Assembly (NCBI GenBank): GCA_001600875.1
Contig: BCLD01000002.1
Span: 1,378,531 to 1,442,530, forward strand
Length of the DNA: 64,000 nt
Reading direction: 5' to 3'
From: Solicoccozyma terricola
Taxonomy: Eukaryota > Basidiomycota > Tremellomycetes > Filobasidiales > Piskurozymaceae
In this document: one piece after another, positions 59,916-64,000 of the stretch
Layout of the letters: every line of letters begins with the position of its first letter
Numbering within the stretch: the first letter of the stretch is position 1
The notes under the pieces: generated by a model
What the model saw: only the letters and a program-made list of their open reading frames with translations
What the model was told of the DNA's origin: nothing
Database searches by the model: none
Program-made: the position numbers and the translations under genes

Positions 59916-62535
59916 ATGGAACATTCATCCTCAACCCCTCAACTTCCACTACCGGAGTTACCATGGGCCTTTATAGATTGTCCCACGGATGATCTGGTCG
60001 TGTTGATAGGTGGGTGGATGCAGGAGAGGACGAGCGTAGCGAGCATTCATTGCTGTCCTGCTTCGCAAGCGAAGCGAGCATTCATCTCTTCGCAGAGCGA
60101 AGACTATTGGCTTCGCGAACGCAGTGCGCATTCATTACTTTGCGGAGCGCAAACTAGTGTCTTGTTGCGAGTGCGGCTGGCGACTAACATTCGTTTTCTG
60201 CGAGCGAGATTGAGCTACGACTAAGAGCGGAGAGCGGAGAGGTCATCTCTAGTCGATCCGTGGCTCATCTTGTTTTATCTGGTTATACGTCTCAATGATA
60301 CTAATCCTCATCCTGGTTCTAATCCACTTTACTCCTCCCCCCACACAGCTCACATGCTCAATCGCCTCATCGAACATAACGATCAAGTCGTACTCACACC
60401 ATCAACATTAACTCGATTTCATTCAAGAGCTCCACCTCAAATATCAGTCATTGATTATCTACGTCGTATCGTAAAGTACACTAATCTAGAGGTGAGAGAA
60501 GATGTTACATTGATACACGTCCCCCGTCCTCCGTCCACCGAACGAACCACCTTCTAATACCGACTCCGCTCTCCTCACTCTTGGTTTCTTTTCCTCGTTT
60601 GTTTGTTTTGTTTCGTCTCCCACCAGAAACTCCCTCTCCTATCCCTCCTCGCATACATCGACATAACATGCACTTCCCTCCCAACATTCACCTTATCCTC
60701 TCTAACAGTCCATAGATTCCTCATCGCAGGAGTCACAGCAGGATCTAAAGCTCTATGCGATGTGTTTTGTACGAATGGACATTATGCAAAAGTAGGAGGA
60801 ATTAAAGTTGGCGAATTGAATGCGTTGGAAAGAGAGTTTGTGAAAGTTACAGAGTGGAATTTGTGTGTGAGTGTTTTGGGGGAGCAGGGGGGAGGGGCGA
60901 TGCCATTTCGCGGGAGGGAAGATATGCAAAAGCCAATCAAAACGATCTGACGAAACCCCCCCCCCCCCCCCTTCTCTCTCCCCCCTACATCAGGTCCACG
61001 CCGAACTCCTCCAACAATACTACACTTCATTAATCCGATCACACGGTGGATACACTCAATTACCTCAACCTCCAGTTTCACCTTTCACAGTTTTCCCATT
61101 AGAACCACCTGCTCCTAGTCCCGGAGCGAGAAGTAGAGTTGGGTTGACGAGGATGAAAAGTGGAGTTGAGGAGAATGATGCGGGGAGAGAAGATGGTGGG
61201 AAGGGAGGGTTGGGAAGGGTGGGAGAGGTTGGAGAGGTTGGAGAGGTGGGAGAGGTGCCGGCAACGACGGCAGCATCGGAACCGGTAGTACCTGGAGAAG
61301 CAGAATTGATTTCAAGCCAAGTTTCTCAGATCGCACCGATGACGATGACGGCGGAAATACCGACGACTCTGACATCCGGATCAGCTGAACCCATGGATCA
61401 AGATGAAACAGATATCCCTTCTTCAACCTCTGCGCCACATAAACCAACCGACGATATAGAAAAATCCGATGAAGATGTTATAATGCGAGACCCTTCGTCA
61501 TCTACATACCTACCTCCTACCTCTACTCTATTCCAACCCGCCACCACCACCACATCACCGACGTATAGAGGAACTGGATTCGGATCTGGATCCGGCGCTT
61601 CTTCATCGTATGATTCATCCTCTCTTTCAGATCGATCACATACTCTCGCTCCTACTACACGGAACAAGTCGACGTCAAGATTACGTTTATCATCTGGCCT
61701 TACAACGGGGACGTCTGTTGAAACGACGACTGTACCGAAAATGACAACTCCACCCGGTGGTATCGTCGCGAGTCCTAGGGTTTCACCTGCTGAAGCGAGT
61801 GGATCAGGGTCACGACGGAAGGATGATGATCAAGTTGAAATGAACGCAGACGATGCGGCTTCCGTCGGTGGACTCGGAGCACCATCTCAGGGATTATTAA
61901 AAGTTCAGAAAACTATGAGTGCTGTGTTGGGGAAACCGATTACTTCAACGGGGATTGGGACTGGAAGGACGACTACTCGAGAGAGTTTACCTTTAGCGAA
62001 TGGACCGAATGGATCGAATTCGGATATCGTTGCCGCTACTACTACTACCACCAGCGGTGGGAGTGGTGGACATGGACATACAGCAGCTACACATGGTCAT
62101 GGTCATGGTCATGGTCATGGGATAAAAGGATTCGTAGGAGGGTTACTACGATCACGATCAAGGAGTATGGGAGAAGGTAAGATGAAGGGAAAAGCGATGG
62201 AAGCGTCTACGCCGATAGAACCAGACGACGTCGTTGCATCTGAACCTCCATCGTCACCTTCACCTTCTGCTACGACGACGACGACGACGACGGGGACGGG
62301 AACGGGGACGGGAACGGGGACTACGAATGGGAATGCACCTGTGGGGTCGGTGACTCCTAGAGTGAGAACGAGAGAAGAGCGATCTCCGTCTCCTAGCGAG
62401 TTGGAGGATGATGATGGACGGGTGGAGAGGAGGAGAGCACGGTATGGTGATGATACGAAGGGAGGAGATGATGATGGGGAGAGACGACGAGGAGATGGGA
62501 TGGGGAGACTGGGAGATGGTGTCGGAGTTGGTTGA
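59916..62535 (+). CDS. PHO80-family cyclin (Pcl-type) with long disordered tail
   Basis: Exons 59916-60009, 60349-60491, 60627-60866 and 60994-62535 give 672 residues. Pho80/Pcl cyclins activate the Pho85-type kinase, which in fungi controls phosphate, glycogen, autophagy and cell-cycle outputs. The cyclin core reads AHMLNRLIEHNDQ, FHSRAPPQISVIDYLRRIVKYTNLE, LLSLLAYIDITC, LSSLTVHRFLIAGVTAGSKA, CDVFCTNGHYAKVGGIKVGEL and LEREFVKVTEWNLCV, matching the family through helix 5. The remaining roughly 490 residues are Ser/Thr/Gly-rich with HGHGHGHG and acidic clusters, much longer than yeast Pho80 but common in basidiomycete orthologues (inference). Intron 1 (339 nt) carries a hairpin repeat; the promoter shares motifs with ATG3. 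Confidence 0.9.
60035..60225 (+). repeat. Hairpin repeat copy F, in cyclin gene intron 1
   Basis: CTTCGCAAGCGAAGCGAGCA followed by TTCATCTCTTCGC-AGA-GCGAAGACTA, near-identical to copy A for about 30 bases, then more diverged units with CGCAGTGCGCATTCATTAC. Sense to the host gene. Confidence 0.88.
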
Positions 62536-62642
62536 CCCGCCGTTGGACCGTTGCAACGGGCTGTCGATGATGATGTTAGATATCAACTTATTGTATGGCA
62601 TGGCATGGTGGTGGTGGTGGTGATATGGATATCATCTTACAA

Positions 62643-62698
62643 GGACATCGTTGACATCGTCGACATCGTTGACATCGTTGACATCATCGACATCATCC
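62643..62698. repeat. Nine-base tandem repeat (GACATCGTT)n
   Basis: About six imperfect copies of GACATCGTT/GACATCATC lie between the cyclin stop and the C2H2 gene start. Confidence 0.85.
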
Positions 62699-62774
62699 AA
62701 CCAACCATTCCCAACGACAACCAGTCACTCACTCAACACCTCACACACACCACACACACCACACACCCAACACC

Positions 62775-63812
62775 ATGACAGACTTACTCACATCACCCAG
62801 CTCATCCAGCATGCTATCATGCAAGTGAGTCCACCATCCGCCCCCCCCCCCCCCCGAGGGTGTCTCCCGCACTCACATCCCATCCCACTGCCACCTCAGA
62901 TGGGGTTGGTGCACATCACGATACCCATCTCGCGAAGCTCTTCAGCAGCACTTGTACGACCACATCCGTCGAGAACCTCGCATTCCCGCAGCTCAGCTGG
63001 ACGTATGGCAGCATGCTGATGGGAACTTGTACGGTGCTGATAAGGGCATGAGTGAGTGGGATCGTCGATGGACGANCNNCCCCCCCCCCCCCCCCGGGCG
63101 TCGTACTGACAATCACACATAACATCCTCTCCCAGCGACGTTGATGGCACAATCCACCTTCCCAACCACTACGACCTCTTCTTCCCATCCTTCCCACAGC
63201 TCAAGACCAACCACCAACCATCGTCCTACTCCGTCTCTTGATCTCCAACCACCGCTACTCGACGACGAAATGATCGCTTCATACATCCGTTCTCCGTCCG
63301 TAGGTGGTCGCGAAGCCGAGACGTCACACACGACAGTGAGCTCAACGAGTACAAGTGGGATTGACCCATTACCACCTAATCAACAAGCTAGACGTGCGGG
63401 TGCGATAGACGACAAGGCGGGGAATAAATCTCCACCTTCATCACCGATGGCAAGTCAAATGCAACCTCCAACCATCGACTCGTACAACTCTCCAACCAAT
63501 CGAACATCATCAACACCTATTGAACAATCCCAACCACATCTACCGATATTACCCATCGAACCAGTACACGGCATACACGGAGCATTCTCATCCCCATCCA
63601 ACCTCTTCCGACCATCATCTAACCCTTCATCTGAACCAGCGACGCCATCCGCAACTTCATTCAATCAAAATCATCAAAAACAATCACCCGGTTCAAATCC
63701 AATCGGTCTAGGTATCGGGGTTATCGGTTCGAAAAGAAAGTTCTCGGGTGGTGGTGAACAGGTGGAGATTGCGAAGAAGGCCATGAAGTTTAGTTTTGGT
63801 GGATCTTCGTAG
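62775..63812 (+). CDS. Small C2H2 zinc-finger protein
   Basis: Exons 62775-62824, 62900-63051 and 63136-63812 sum to 879 nt and give 292 residues. The start is MTDLLTSPSSSSMLSCK. Exon 2 completes one zinc finger, CKWGWCTSRYPSREALQQHLYDH, with spacing C-x4-C-x12-H-x3-H. The basic stretch IRREPRIP follows the finger. The rest is Ser/Pro/Asn-rich, with a possible nuclear-localisation cluster near the C terminus (GSKRKFSGG...IAKKAMKF). A DNA-binding or chromatin role is suggested by the finger only; I do not recognise the family. Intron 2 contains a C run and three undetermined bases (63076, 63078-63079). The exon phases agree, which supports the model. Confidence 0.75.
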
Positions 63813-64000
63813 GGGGGGAGGGGGGGGTGGAGGGGAGGGGATGTCTTGCGGTTTCAAGATGAGCATGCAAAAAATCAATGTATAATGATACCAACATGCA
63901 CATCAACCTAATGATATACACAGAACCCCCCTCCCCCTCCCCCTCCCCCTGATGGAAAAGGGGAGCACCATCCAACTACCCATCTAAGCAGCAACCTCCT

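Noticed and set aside
1..64000. tRNA or rRNA genes
   Set aside because: No cloverleaf with A and B boxes and no rRNA-like segment was recognised by eye; a tRNAscan-type search would settle it.

Overview
This 64 kb window is nuclear DNA of a fungus, most likely a basidiomycete and perhaps a tremellomycete. Every recognisable gene is eukaryotic and most are split by several short (about 50-150 nt) GT-AG introns. The gene set includes a hybrid histidine kinase, a Boi/Pob1-type scaffold, a Pin4-type RRM-R3H protein, a PHO80-family cyclin and a Q/P/G-rich metacaspase. The class assignment is inference from gene and intron style. No prokaryotic operon, CRISPR array, rRNA or tRNA was seen.

Layout. 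1-8.9 kb: the Pol III factor TFIIIC large subunit (TFC3, minus, cut by the left edge) lies head to head with the Pol II factor TFIIB (plus). 8.9-13.8 kb: a gene-poor tract with a foldback element, a possible metallo-beta-lactamase-fold remnant and a decayed nuclear copy of mitochondrial cox3. 13.8-26.3 kb: dense genes in the order LIM (paxillin-like) protein, MBF1 and TMA7 (divergent), UCH deubiquitinase, PAF-acetylhydrolase, AMMECR1 and metacaspase. 27-34 kb: a bZIP factor and a CCCH zinc-finger protein, both minus; the latter is broken by a 280-base assembly gap. 34-44.4 kb: Pin4-like RNA-binding protein and hybrid histidine kinase. 44.7-52 kb: ATG3, the U5 snRNP 40-kDa WD40 protein and NAD kinase. 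52-64 kb: an orphan Q-rich protein, a Boi-like SH3-SAM-PH(-CH) scaffold, a Pcl/Pho80 cyclin and a small C2H2 protein.

Functional threads. Transcription: TFIIIC, TFIIB, the coactivator MBF1 (known to bridge TBP and bZIP factors) and a bZIP protein. Stress, nutrition and turnover: histidine kinase, ATG3, metacaspase, UCH, PAF-AH, NAD kinase, cyclin. Some exon models were checked by summing exon lengths to whole codons: TFIIB 378 aa, LIM 848, TMA7 64, AMMECR1 303, PIN4 1079, cyclin 672, C2H2 292.

Most unusual signals. (1) A family of short GC-rich hairpin repeats lies inside the longest introns of five genes, always in the sense orientation of the host gene. (2) The 10-mer TGACGTGTCA occurs six times, only in intergenic regions. 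(3) There are tiny exons: 5 nt in TFIIB, and 12 nt carrying the phosphoacceptor histidine of the histidine kinase. (4) The TFIIB zinc ribbon carries an insertion. (5) A cox3 nuclear mitochondrial copy and a foldback element lie in the gene-poor tract.
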